Below, piece after piece: positions 24,975 to 38,000 of a stretch of 64,000 nt of DNA (within the stretch, counting starts at the first letter, position 1; each line of letters opens with the position of its first letter). The translations under genes were made by a program, and so were the position numbers. This DNA comes from Pseudomonas fluorescens. Its GTDB lineage: Bacteria; Pseudomonadota; Gammaproteobacteria; Pseudomonadales; Pseudomonadaceae. The notes below the pieces were generated by a model, which saw nothing but the letters and a program-made list of their open reading frames with translations, had not been told where the DNA came from and did not search any database. The stretch spans positions 1 through 64,000 of the forward strand of contig NZ_CABVHU010000012.1 of the NCBI RefSeq assembly GCF_902497855.1, in the 5' to 3' direction.

Positions 24975-25799
24975 TCAATGCTCCGCTGAATTGCTCTGGG
25001 CCAAAAACGTCAGCAGTTCATCTGTGACGAACTGCTGATTCTCCAGATTGGAGATATGCCCCGCCTCCGGCACCAGCACGTACGGGCATCCGATCAACTC
25101 GGCCATTTCCCGGGTTTCCGCCGGTGGCCGTGGTTGATCCTGATCCCCACACATCAGCAGCGTGGTCTCAGCGTCCAGCTCGTCCAGACGCGGCAGCAGA
25201 TCGTCCCGGCCAAACGTGATCCGCCCCATCGGCACGATGCTTTGGCGCAGACGCTCCGACGGCAGCGCCGCCAACGACGCACGGAAATCCTGATAAAGCG
25301 CCGACTCCCGGTCGATATCAGGATGGAAGAAAATCGGCACAATGATATCCAGCAGCTGTAGCGTGATCACGCCGGCTTCTTCGATCTGCTTTAACAATGA
25401 GAAATAATAATCGCGAGTCGGCACGGGCTCATCACCTAGATAGGTGTCCATCAGCACCAGGCCGTTGATTCGCCGGGGTGCCGACAAGGCCAGGCGCGCG
25501 CCCCACATGCCACCGACCGAAAGCCCCACCAGCGTGACGCGTTCGATGTCCAGATGATCGAGCAAGGCCAGTCCCTGACGAGCGATGTCATCCAGTGAAG
25601 TGGTCGTTTGCGGTAGCGGCCCGGACTGGCCATGGCCCCACAGGTCCGGGGCGATCACCCGGTAGTGTGGCGACAGGGTGGCAATCTGCGGCGCCCACAT
25701 GGCCTGGTCCCACAGATAGCTGCCGGCCAGCAGCACTGCCGGGCCAGTGCCTTGATCGATGTAGTGCAGCGGTTGTCCATCTATTGTGACGAAGGGCAT
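24975..25799 (-). CDS. Alpha/beta-fold hydrolase
   Basis: The 274-residue hydrolase has the oxyanion region GTGPAVLLAGSYLWDQAMW (the usual HG is replaced by AG), the nucleophile elbow LVGLSVGGMWGARLAL (Ser near residue 98), an acid in LMCGDQDQPRPP and the final His in VPEAGHISNLE. It resembles 3-oxoadipate enol-lactonase-like hydrolases of unknown substrate. Start 25799 (MPFVTIDGQPL) follows AAGGAAACAGTCA; the ATG at 25829 has a weaker site. Although near pvdL and on the same strand, it does not look like the PvdG thioesterase found there in P. aeruginosa, and a REP doublet separates them. Confidence 0.82.
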   Translation of the reverse strand: MPFVTIDGQPLHYIDQGTGPAVLLAGSYLWDQAMWAPQIATLSPHYRVIAPDLWGHGQSGPLPQTTTSLDDIARQGLALLDHLDIERVTLVGLSVGGMWGARLALSAPRRINGLVLMDTYLGDEPVPTRDYYFSLLKQIEEAGVITLQLLDIIVPIFFHPDIDRESALYQDFRASLAALPSERLRQSIVPMGRITFGRDDLLPRLDELDAETTLLMCGDQDQPRPPAETREMAELIGCPYVLVPEAGHISNLENQQFVTDELLTFLAQSNSAEH

Positions 25800-25900
25800 T
25801 GACTGTTTCCTTGGTGAAATGGGATTCACTTAAAGAGCAGGGGCAGCCTGAGCTGGGTGGAAACGGCAGTCAACGCGCAAATATGCGCAAAATGTGCCGG

Positions 25901-25990
25901 CCCCTTCGCGAGCAGGCTCGCTCCCACATTGGACCGTATGTTCCGAGAGTACGCGGTCCAAATGTGGGAGCGAGCCTGCTCGCGATGGGG
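25901..25990. repeat. REP doublet between the hydrolase and pvdL
   Basis: Arms at 25901-25936 and 25954-25990 pair over about 36 bp, including the GAGCGAGCCTGCTCGC core and an extra GGACCG/CGGTCC inner stem. It ends 20 bases beyond the pvdL stop codon, in the 3' untranslated region. Confidence 0.88.
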
Positions 25991-26010
25991 CCTCTGCAGT
26001 CGCTAAAGAA

Positions 26011-29000
26011 TCAAAGCCCCTCCAACTCCGCCATCAGATCATTCAACCGATCCACCTTCTCCTCGGTGATGTCACTCGCCGCCAACCCATCGATATGCTC
26101 GGCCAATTCCTCCACCGTGCTGCACTCGAACATCGCGCGCAACGGCACATCGCGTTGCAAGGTTTTCTGCACCCGCGAAGCAATCTGCGTCGCCAGCAGC
26201 GAATGCCCACCCAATTCGAAGAAGTTGTCGCGAATGCCGACCTTCTCGACCTTGAGCACTTCGGCCCAGATATCAGCCAACGTCTGCTCCAGCGCATTAC
26301 GCGGCGCCTGGTAGTCCTGGCTCTGCAACTGGCCGATCTCCAGTGCCGGCAAGGCTTTGCGATCGAGTTTGCCGTTGGCGTTGAGCGGCATCCGCTCGAG
26401 CCACAGCCAATGCAGCGGCACCATGTATTCCGGCAGCTCGGCGCGCAGGCGTTGCTTGATGCGCTCCAGGCGTTCGCTCGGATTCAGCGTCGTCTCGGCC
26501 GCTACCAGGTACCCCACCAGATGCTTGCCGTTGCTGCCCTCCTGCACGCCGACCGCCGCTTCACGGACCTCCGGTTGCTCGTGCAAACGGGCTTCGATTT
26601 CACCCAGCTCGATGCGGTAACCGCGAATCTTCACCTGGTGGTCGATGCGCCCGACGTATTCCAGCACGCCGTCACTGCGACGACGGGCCAGGTCCCCGGT
26701 GCGATACAGGCGACCGCCCGGCGCACCAAACGGATTTGGCACAAACACCTGCGCGGTGCGCAACGGATCGCCGACATAACCGCGACCCACCCCGGTGCCT
26801 GCGACGCACAACTCGCCCACCGCCCCCCAGGGCACCAATTCCAGCGCGCCATCGAGCAGGTACAAACGGTTGTTGTCGGTCGGCGTACCGATCGGCAAAT
26901 AACTGCCGCGCGTCGACGCCAGGTCCACACGGAAGAAGGCCACGTCATCCGAGCACTCCGCCGGGCCATAGGCATTCACCAGTGCGATGTCCGGGTAGCG
27001 CAGCAGCCATTGGTGCGCCAGTTCCGGCGGCATCGCTTCGCCGGTTGGCAGCATCCAGCGCAGACCGCCCGGGCTCATGCGTTCCTGGGCGAGCATGCCC
27101 TGGATCAGCGACGGCACGCTTTCCAGCACGGTGATGCCCTGGCTCTGCACATGGGCCAGCAAACCTTGCGGGTCATGGGCGATGGTGTTCGGCACGATGT
27201 CCACCCGCGCACCGAACAATGGCGCGGCAAGGAACTGCCAGACCGAAATGTCGAAGCTTTGCGAGGCGGTCTGGGCGATCACGTCGGCTTCGCTCAGGTT
27301 CAGGTACGGTACCTTGCTCAGCTGGTTGTTGAGCATGCCGCGCTGCTCGACCATCACCCCTTTCGGCAAGCCGGTGGAACCCGAGGTGTAGATCACATAG
27401 GCGAGATTGTCCGGGCCGCTGTAGATGCCAGGATTCACCACCGAAACATCGCTCGCTTGCACCTCTTCCCAGACCAGCAACTTCGGACGATTGGCGCACC
27501 CGAACTCATCGAGCAATGCCATGGCCTGCTCGTGGCAAGCTTGAGTGCAGACCAGCAACGGCGTACGGCTCAGGTCGATGATCCGGCTCAAACGCTGACT
27601 CGGCAGTCCCGGGTCCAGCGGCAAGTAACCGGCGCCGGCCTTGAAGCTGCCGATGATCATGCCCAGCAGATCGAGGTTGCGTTCCGCCAGCAACGCCACC
27701 GGTTGATCCAGCCCGACGCCGGCCGCGACCAGTGCATGGCCGAGGCGGTTGCTGCGCTGGTTCAGCTCGAGGTAACTGTGCTGCCGATCCAGGCAACTGG
27801 CGGCCATCCGCTGCGGATGCCGGGCGACCTGCGCTTCGAACAACTCGACGTAACTCTGCTCCAGCGGGTAATCGTGCTCGCTCTGGTTGCAGCCATGGAT
27901 CAGGAAGTCCTGTTCCTCGGCCCCCAACAGCGGCAGATCGGCCATGTCGCCATGGAAGCCTTCGACCAGTGCCAACAGCAAACGCTTGAACTCGCCGAGC
28001 ATGCGCTCGACGGTCGACTCGTCGAAATAACGCTGGTCGTAGGACAGGTGCAAGCCCAAGTCATCGCCCGGATAGCACACTGCGGTCAACGGGAAGTTGG
28101 TGTGGGTGCGGCCCGAATCCGAGGTCGCATTGAGGCTTTGCGCACGGTCCAGCACCGAGACTTCCACCGGGGCGTTTTCGAACACGAACAGGCTGTCGAA
28201 CAACGGCTGGCCCTTGGGCAGTTCGCTGTTTTCCTGAATGTTCACCAGTGGCAGGTACTCGTACTCGCGCAGCTGCATGTTGCTGTCGAGCAAGCTGCTC
28301 AACCACTGGCGCACGCTGCAGCGCTGGTCGTCTTCCGGCATCTTCACCCGCAGCGCGATGCTGTTGATGAACAGGCCGACGGTACGCTGCATCTGCGGCA
28401 TGTCCACCGGGCGCCCGGCCACGGTGACGCCGAACAGCACGTCGCGATCACCGCTCAGACGTCGCAATACCAGGGCCCACGCCGCCTGGGCGAAGGTGTT
28501 GATGGTCAGCTGATGCGCCTGGGCCAGTTCGCGCAGTCGGGCGCCATCACGGGCATCGAGGCGGGTATAGCGGTCGCCGACGAGCATGCCGCCGCTGTCA
28601 CCGGCGTGTTCGCGCAGGAACGGCCGGTCACTCGGAATCGGGGTGGTGCGTTCGAAGCCTTGCAGGTTGTGCTTCCACCACTGCCGAGCCTCGGCCAGGC
28701 TCTGGCGTTGCAGCCAGCCGATGTAGTCGCGATAGCGCGGTGGCACGGCCAGCTGCGCTTCCCGGCCTTCGCCAAGGGCGCTGTAGATCTCGAAAAAATC
28801 GTTCATCAGCAGCGAACGGCACCAGGCATCGATCAGGATGTGGTGGTTGCTCATCATGAACCAGTAGCGCGCCGCGCCGACCCGGATCAGACGCAGATGG
28901 AAGGGTGCCTGGTTGAGCAGATCGAACCCGGCCTCGCGCTCGCTTTTGAGCAGCGCCTGCAACTTCGGCTCCTGTTCGGCTTCGGCGATAGCGCTCCAGT

Positions 29001-32000
29001 CCAGGTACTCGATCGGCGTGCTGCCCGGTTTGTGGATCACTTGCAGCATGTCTTCGCCGACGTTCCAGCAGAACGACGCACGCAGGGCTTCGTGACGGGC
29101 GATCACCGCTTGCCAGGCCTGGGCGAAACGCTGCGGGTCGAGCTCGCTGTTGATGCGGTAGCGATCCTGCATGTAGTAGAGGCCGGTGCCCGGTTCCAGC
29201 AAGGTGTGCAGCAGCATGCCTTCCTGCATCGGCGTCAGCGGGTAGACGTCTTCAATGACCGAGGCCGGCACCGGCAACGCATCGAGTTGCGGCTGGGTCA
29301 GCCTGGCCAGCGGGAAGTCCGACGGCGTCAGGCCGCCCGCGCCGTCCTGCAGGCAATGCTCGATCAGACTTTGCAATTCGCCAAGGTAAGCGTCCGCCAG
29401 GTCGGTGATGGTTTGCCGATCATGGCGTTCGACGCTGTAGGTCCAGCGCAGCACCAGCTCACCGCCGTACACCTGACTGTCGACGCTCAGCTCGTTGGGC
29501 AGCGGCGCTTTCGGATCGTGTGCGGCGCCGACCGGTTCATCCAGCGGACGGAACAACGCATCGTTGCCAAAGCTCTGGTCGAACTGGCCGAGGTAGTTGA
29601 AGGTGATCGGCGCCACCGGCAGTGCAGCCATGGACTGGCGGCACGGCTCATCGGCCAGGTAGCGCAACACGCCATACCCCAGACCTTTGTGTGGCACCGC
29701 ACGCAGTTGTTCCTTGATCGCCTTGATCGAGGCGCCCTGCTCTTGCATCGGCATCAGGCGCAGCGGATACGCACTGGTGAACCAGCCGACGGTGCGGGTC
29801 AGGTCGATCTCATCGAACAGGGTTTCGCGGCCGTGGCCTTCGAGTTGAATCAATGCTGATTCATGCCCGCTCCAGCGGCACAACACGCGGGCCAACGCGG
29901 TCAGCAACAGGTCGTTGACCTGGGTGCGGTAGGCGGCCGGTGCCTGCTGCAGCAATTGGCGGGTATGCTCGCTGTCGAGGCGGACGCTGACAGTGTGTGC
30001 ATGGCGATTCTGCCGACCGCCCTCGGGACGTTCGCACGGCAAGTCAGCAGCCGGACCGGCCAGTTGCGACCGCCACCAGCGCAGTTCTTCGCGCAGGGAT
30101 TCGCTGCCGGCATAGGCTTGCAAACGTGCCGCCCAGTCCTTGAACGCACTGGTTTTTGCCGGCAGTTGGACGGACTGTCGAGCGTCCAGTTGGCGATACA
30201 CCGTTTGCAAATCGTCCAGCAACACCCGCCACGAAACCCCGTCAACCACCAGGTGGTGAATGGCGATGAACAGCCGCTGTTGCGCCTCAGGACCATCGAC
30301 CAGCAGCGCGCGCACCAGCGGCCCTTCCTCAAGGTCGAGGCTGCGCTGGGCATCGGCGAAGAGTGCCGCGCATTTGTCCATGGACGAAACGCGCACTTGC
30401 CACAGCACCGGCGCCTCGGAAACCGCTTGGTGCTCGGCCTGCCATTGGCCTGCATGTTCAGCGAAACGCAAACGCAAGGCGTCGTGCTGTTCGATCACCG
30501 CCAGCAGTGCCGCTTCAAGGCGATGGGGTTCCAGGGGCGCTGTCGGTTCCAGCAGCAACGCCTGGTTCCAGTGTTGGCGCTGCGGGATCCTGGTGTCGAA
30601 AAACCAGTGCTGGATCGGCGTCAACCGCGACTCGCCGGTGATCAGGCCTTGTTCGGCGCTGAGTTGTTCGGCATGGGTCGCCACAGCCGCCAGGGTCTGC
30701 ACGGTCTGATGCTGGAACAGGTCCCGCGGGCTGAAGTTAATGCCCTGCTGCCGCGCCCGGCTGACCACCTGGATCGACAGAATCGAGTCGCCGCCCAGTT
30801 CGAAGAAGTTGTCGTTGAGACCGACCTGTTCGACGTTCAGCACTTCGCACCAGATGTCGGCCAGGGTCAGTTCGAGCTCGCTGCCCGGTGCCACGTATTG
30901 CTGGCGGTTCAGTTCCGGATCCGGTGCCGGCAGTGCGCGGCGGTCGAGTTTGCCGTTGGCGGTCAGCGGCCACTGAGCCAGCAGGATCAGGTGCGTGGGC
31001 ACCATGTAATCCGGCAGTTGCGACTTGAGGTGAGCCTTGAGGGATTCACGCAGTTCGGCTTGTTGCCTTTCATCCTGTTCGGCGAACTCGGTGACAACGT
31101 AGCCGATCAGTTGCTTGCCACTCGATGCATCGAGCGCCAACACCACCGCTTCACGGACCGATTCGTGCTCCAGCAGTCGGGTTTCGATTTCCCCCAATTC
31201 GATGCGGAACCCGCGAATTTTCACTTGATGGTCAATACGTCCCAGGTACTCCACCAGCCCATCGGCGCGCTGACGCACGAGGTCGCCGGTGCGGTACAGA
31301 CGCCCGCCATCGGCGGCGAATGGGTCGGCGACAAAACGCTCGGCTGTCATCCCCGGACGCTGGTGATAACCCTGGGCCAGACCGGCGCCGCCGACATACA
31401 ACTCACCCGTCGCGCCTTGCGGGACCAACGCCAGGTCGGCATCGAGAATATAGGCCACACGAGCGCCGATCACACTGCCGATCGGTACGCTGCCCAGGCC
31501 TTCTGCCAACTGTTCCGGCGCCAGGCTGGCCAGCGGCATGACCACGGTTTCGGTCGGGCCGTAGGCGTTGAAGAACAGGCTCGGCTTGAACGCCGCGCGG
31601 ATTCGCTGCAGGTGTTCGCCGGTCAGGGCTTCGCCGCCGGTGATGCACATGCGCACCGGGAGCGTCTCGTTTCGAGTCGCCAGCCATTGCGCCAACTGGC
31701 TGCCGTAGCTCGGGGTGAAGCCGAGGATGTTGATGTGGTGACGGCGGATCAGACCGCAGATTTCTTCCGCGTCCCACTGGCCTTGGGCACGCAGGACGAC
31801 CTGGGCGCCGCTCAACAACGGCACGAGCAAACGTTCGGTGGCGGCGTCGAAATTGATCGAATAAAAGTGCAACTCGCAATCGTCCGGGCGCATGCCGAAA
31901 CGTTCGATCACGGCGCGGCAGTGCATGGCGATTTCGCCGTGGGATACCACCACGCCTTTGGGCTTGCCGGTGGAGCCGGAGGTGTAGATCAGGTAGGCCT

Positions 32001-35000
32001 GATGTTGCGGCAGGCTGATAAACGGCAGCTCGCTGGCCGGATAGTTGATCAGCTCGGCAGAGTCTTCGTCCAGGCACCAGCGGACGACAGTGGAAGGCAA
32101 CTCACCCAGTGCGTCGAACATCGCCGCATCGCTGAGCAGCAGACCGATGCCGCTGTCTTCGATCATGTAGTGCAGGCGATCCAGCGGGTATTCCGGGTCC
32201 AGCGGCACGTAGGCGCCGCCTGCCTTGAGGATTGCCAGCAGGCCGATGACCATCTCCAGCGAACGCTCAAGTGCCAGGCCCACGCGGACCTGCGGGCCAA
32301 CCCCGCGTTCGCGGAGCATCCAGGCCAGGCGATTGGCGCGGCTGTCGAGTTCGGCGTAGCTCAGGGTGTGTCCGGCAAAGGTCAGTGCCGGGGCATCCTT
32401 GCGCAGCAGCGCCTGCTCGCTGAACAGGTGATGGATGCACTGATCCAGGCGATGCTCGCCCGGCGCGACGCCGAGGCTGTCGAGCAGCTGTTGCTGTTCG
32501 CTCGCCTCCAGCAACGGCAGCTCACTGAGGCGCTGTTGCGGATCGGCCAGCAGCGCTTCGAGCACGTTGCGCCAATGCGCGGCCATGCGCGCAATGCGCG
32601 GTTCGTCGAACAGGTCGGTGCTGTAGGTCAGGCAGCAACCCAGGCGATGATCGAGGTCGGTGACTTCCAGGTTGAGGTCGAACTTGGTCGCCCTCGCATC
32701 GTTGGCCAGGTACTCGACGGTCATGCCGGCGAGGGTGCGGCTCTGTTGAAACTCCCAGCGCTGCACGTTGCACATCACCTGGAACAGCGGGTTGTAGGCA
32801 GCGCTGCGCGGTGGCTGCAAGGCCTCGACCAGATGGTCGAATGGCAGGTCCTGATGGGACTGGCCCTCGATCACGGTGTGGCGAACCTGCTCGAACAACT
32901 CGCCGACGGACATCTGGCCGTCGAGCTGGCAACGCAGCACCTGGGTGTTGAGGAACGCACCGATCAACCCTTCGCTTTCCGGACGGATCCGGTTGGCGAC
33001 AGGGGCGCCGATGCGCAGGTCGGTCTGGCCGCTGTAGCGGTACAGCAGCACGGCCAGCGCGGCAGTCATGGTCATGAACAGGGTCAGGCCGTGGTGTGCA
33101 TTGAAGGCGCGAACCCGGGCGGCAAGCTCATCGCTGAGGTCGAAACGAAACAGTTCGCCCTGATGGCTTTGCACCGGCGGCCGCGGACGGTCAGCGGGCA
33201 ATTCCAGCAGCGGATGTTCGCGGCCCAGTTGTGCGGTCCAGTAGTCGAGCTGGCGCTGGCGTTCGCCGGACTCCAGCCACTGGCGCTGCCACACGCTGTA
33301 ATCCAGGTACTGCACCGGCAGCGGTGCCAGCGGCGACTCGCGGTCCTCGACAAAGGCTTCGTACAGCGCGCTCAGTTCCCGGGCGAAAATGTCCATCGCC
33401 CAGCCTTCGGTGACGATGTGGTGCAGGGTCAGCACCAGGTAGTGTTCCTGCCCGGCGGTCTTGACCAGGCAGGCGCGCAGCAGCGGTCCGGTTTCCAGGT
33501 CGAATGGCGTGTGGGCTTCGCCGTCGGCCAGTTGCTGGACTCGCTGTTCACGGCTGTCGGCATCCAGCGCAGAGAAATCTTTCCAGTCCATGCGCAAGCC
33601 GGTTTCTGCATGAACCTGTTGCCGGGCCACGCCATCGACGCTCGGGAAGGTCGTGCGCAAAGTTTCGTGGCGCATGATCAGCGCCTGCAACGCCGCTTCA
33701 AAACGCCCGACGTCGAGCACCCCGCGCAACCGCGCCATGCCGCCGACGTTGTAGGCTGGGCTGTCCGGTTCCATCTGCCAGAGGAACCACATGCGTTGCT
33801 GGGAATAGGACAACGGCACCGCCAAGCTGCGATCGACTGTCTCGATCGGCGGCTGCCGGTTGGTCTTGCCGCTGGCCTGGATCAATTGAACCTGTTCGGC
33901 AAATGCCCCCAGTTCGCTGTTCTCGAACAATGCGCGCAGCGGCAACTCGACGTCGCAGGCCTGACGGGTGCGGGAAATGATTTGCGTGGCCAGCAGCGAG
34001 TGGCCGCCGAGGGCGAAGAAATCGTCGCGCAGACCGATTTTCGCGAGGCCAAGAACTTCGCGCCAAATAGCGGCGACTTTCTGTTCCAGCGCGGTGACCG
34101 GCGCGACATGTTCGCCGCCTTGCCACTGGGGTTCCGGCAAGGCGCGACGGTCGAGCTTGCCGCTCGGGCCGAGGGGCATCTGGTCCAGACGCATCAGCTG
34201 CGCCGGGACCATGTATTCGGGTAACTCGGCGGCCAGTGCGGTTTTCAGGCGCGCGGTTTGCGCCTCTTCAGTTTCGCTGGTTTGCGAGACGGTGTAGTAA
34301 CCGATCAACTGTCCGCCGGCCGCCGTTTCACGCACCAGCACCACGGCTTGTGCAACGCCCGCCTGGATCAGCAGCCGTGCTTCGATTTCTTCCGGTTCAA
34401 CCCGGAAGCCGCGCAACTTGACCTGCTGATCGAGGCGACCGAGGTAGTCGATCACGCCATCGGCAGCCCAGCGGACACGGTCGCCGGTGCGATACAGACG
34501 CGCACCCTGCTCGCCCAGCGGATCGACGACGAAGCGTTCGGCGGTCAGGCCTGGACGACCCAGATAGCCTCGCGCCAGGCCGATGCCGCTGATGCACAAT
34601 TCACCCGGTACGCCGACCGGAACCGGATTGAGATCACCGTCCAGCACGCGGCACACCACGTTGCCCAGCGGACGCCCGATCGGCGAACGCTCGCCATCGG
34701 CGGTGGTGCACTGCCAGTGAGTGACGTTGATCGCTGTTTCCGTCGGGCCATAGCGGTTGTGCAATTGCACCACCGGCAATTGTTCCAGTACCCGATTGCG
34801 CAACTCGGCAGGCAAGGCTTCACCGCCGCAGAACACACGCCGCAGGCTGGCACAGCCGGCGGTCAGCGGTTCGTCGATGAACAGCGCCAGCAACGGCGGC
34901 ACGAAGTGCAGCGTGGTCACGCCGTAGGTTTGAACGAGTTGCGCAATGCGGTGCGGATCGCGGTGTTCACCGGGGCCGGCGAGCAGCAACCGACTGCCGG

Positions 35001-38000
35001 TGATCAGCGGCCAGAAGCATTCCCACACCGACACGTCGAAGCTGATCGGTGCCTTTTGCATCAACACGTCGGTGTCGTTCAGGCGATAGGTGTCCTGCAT
35101 CCATTGCAGGCGTTCGGCGAGGGCGGCGTGAGTGTTGCCGACGCCCTTGGGCTGACCGGTGGAACCGGAGGTGTAAATCACATAGGCAAGGTTGTCGCCG
35201 TGCAAATGCAGGCCCGGCGCATGGCTCGGCCAGCCATCCAGATGCAAGGCGTCCATGGCGATCACGCTGACGCCGTCGGCAGCCGGCAAACGGTCGAGCA
35301 GTCCAGTCTGGGTCAGCAGCAATTCGACGCCGCTGTCGTGGAGCATGTAGGCCAGGCGTTCGGCCGGGTAGTCCGGGTCCAGCGGCACATAGGCGCCACC
35401 CGCCTTGATAATCGCCAGCAGGCCGACCAGCAACTGCGGCGAACGCTCGGCGGCGATGGCCACGCAGACATCCGGGCCAACGCCTTTGTCGCGCAGGTAA
35501 TGGGCCAGACGGTTGGCCTGACTGTGCAGTTCGGCGAAGTCGAGTTGGCCGCCGTCCCACATCAACGCGACGCGTTCCGGCGTCAGGCGCGCCTGTTCGT
35601 GGAGCATCTCTGGCAACCATTGGCTGGCCGGCTTGCAGGGTGCCGCGCTCCAGCTTGCTTGCTGATCGAGCTCACTCGACGTCAGTAATGGCAGATCGGC
35701 AATGGCGGTTTGCGGCTGTGCGCACACCGCCCGCAGCAGGTTGCTGAAATGCTCGGCCAGCCGCTCGATGGTGGCGGCGTCGAACAGTTCGCTGGCGTAG
35801 TCGAAGGACAGGCTCAGACGACCGTTGCGGTCTTCCTCGCTGTGCAGTTGCAGATCGAACTTGGCTTCGCGGCTGTGCCATGGCAGTTCTTCGGCAAGCA
35901 GCCCCGGCAGACGCTTTAAGGCGCCGAGGTCCCGTTGCTGGTGGTTGAACATGACCTGGAACAAGCCTTGTTCGCGAGCCTGCGGGAAGGCTTCGAGCAG
36001 TTGTTCGAACGGCAGGTCCTGATGTGCTTGAGCACCCAACGCGGCCTGGCGGACCTGCGCCAGCAGATTCACGAATGGCAGCCGCGGATCGACCTCGGCG
36101 CGCAGCACCTGGGTGTTGATGAAAAAGCCGATCAGGCCCTGGGTTTCCAGGCGCGGACGGTTGGCATTGGGCACACCGATGCGGATGTCGCGCTGGCCGC
36201 TGTAGCGGTGCAGCAGGCTCTGGAAGGCGGTGAGCAACAGCATGAAGGTCGTCGATTCATGGGCCTGGGCGGTCTGGCGAATGGCATCGCTCAGCGTTGC
36301 GCCAAGCTTTATCGAATGACGGGCGGCACTGTGGCGGTGTTGCGCCGAGCGCGGGTGGTCGGTGGCCAGCGTCAGTGTCGGATGCTCATCGCCCAGCTGT
36401 GTTTTCCAGTAGGCCAGTTGCCGCTCGCCCTCCCCTTGCGCCAGCCATTGGCGCTGCCAGCTGCCATAGTCGGCGTATTGCGTGGGCAATGCCGCAAGCG
36501 TTGCCGTTTGTCCCTGGGAAGCGGCAGCGTACAGGCGCGAAAACTCGTCGATCAGCACGTTCAGCGACCAGCCATCGGCGATGATGTGGTGCAGCGTCAC
36601 CAGCAGCTGGTGATCCTCATCATCGAGGCGCACCAGCGTCACCCACAACAGCGGACCTTTCTCCAGGTCGAATTGGGTTCGGGCTTCGTCCTCACGGATT
36701 TGCCGCGCGCGAGCTTCACGCTCGATCGCTGGCAGGTGGCTGATATCGATCAATTGCAGGTTGAATTCGGCGACGGAATCGACCTGTTGCAGGGCCACGC
36801 CGTCACGTTCGAAGAAGCGAGTGCGCAAGGATTCGTGACGTTCGATCAGTTGCTGGAAACTGGCGCGCAACGCGTCTTGATCCAGCTCGCCGCGCAGGCG
36901 CAAGGCACCGGGAATGTTATAGGCGCTGCTTTGCGGATCCAGTTGCCAGGTGATCCACAGACGGTTTTGCGCCAGGGATTGGGGGATGGCTTCGCTGCGC
37001 GACAGTAGGGTGATCGAGCCTTGGGCCAGGCCACCGTCCTGTTGCCGTTTAACCACTGCAGCGGTAAACGCACCGAGGGTTGGCGCTTCGAACAACAGGC
37101 GCAGGTTCAGCTCCAGGCCAAGTTCTTCGCGCAGACGCGCGACCACTTGCGTGGCGGCGATGGAGTTGCCGCCCAACAGGAAAAAGTGATCGTCGGCATT
37201 GACCTGTCTGACCTGCAATTGCTCGCACCAGATCTGGCCGATCAGGGTTTGCAGCCCGGAGCTCGATTCGGTTTGCGCCTCATGCTCGCTGCCCACCGTC
37301 GGGAACAGCGCATAACTGTCGAGGCTGCCGTCCGCCAGACGATCGCGGCACGCCGAGCGTTGCAATTTACCGCTGGAGGTCTTGGGCAACGCGCCCGGGT
37401 TGAGCAGCACCACTACGCCAGGCGCTTGCTGGTACGCCTCGGCCACCGCTTGACGGATGGCTTTGATCAGCGCGTCGGGCGCGAGGATTTTTTGCACGCT
37501 GCGGCTGATTTCCGCCGCGATGCCGATGCCTTCCTGCCCGTCGATGTTCACGGCGAAGGCGGCGACGCGCCCCTTGCGCACCACTTCCACTTCGCGCTCG
37601 ATGGTCTGTTCGATGTCCTGCGGATAGAGGTTGTGCCCGCGCACGATCAGCAGGTCTTTCAGGCGCCCGGTGATGAACAGCTCGCCGTTGCGCATGAAGC
37701 CCAGGTCGCCGGTGCGCAACCAGGTACGGCCGGTGTGCTGGACGAAGGTCTTGGCGGACGCTTCGGGGTTGCGCCAGTAGCCGTGGGCGATGCTCGGGCC
37801 GCTAGCCCAGACTTCGCCGACGGCGTTGTCCGCCAGTTCGTCGAGTGTCGAGGGATCGACGATCAGTATCCCGTGATCCGGTTGGCCAATGCCGCAGCTC
37901 ATGATCGCGCTGCCCTCCCCCGGCTCGGCACGATGTTGCGCCAGCGCCCAGTCATCCACCCGCAGGTTGCCGATACCCTGGCCGCGAGGGCTGCCGGCGA

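Noticed and set aside
24975..25799. Alpha/beta hydrolase next to pvdL as the pyoverdine thioesterase PvdG
   Set aside because: The sequence resembles enol-lactonase-type hydrolases rather than type II thioesterases, lacks a PvdS box, and is separated from pvdL by a REP doublet.
29863..34224. Very long open frame (1453 codons) on the strand opposite pvdL, with others at 25894-29859 and 37021-39120
   Set aside because: These are antisense shadows of a GC-rich NRPS gene. They lack ribosome sites and protein-like composition, and the pvdL frame shows full domain motifs throughout.
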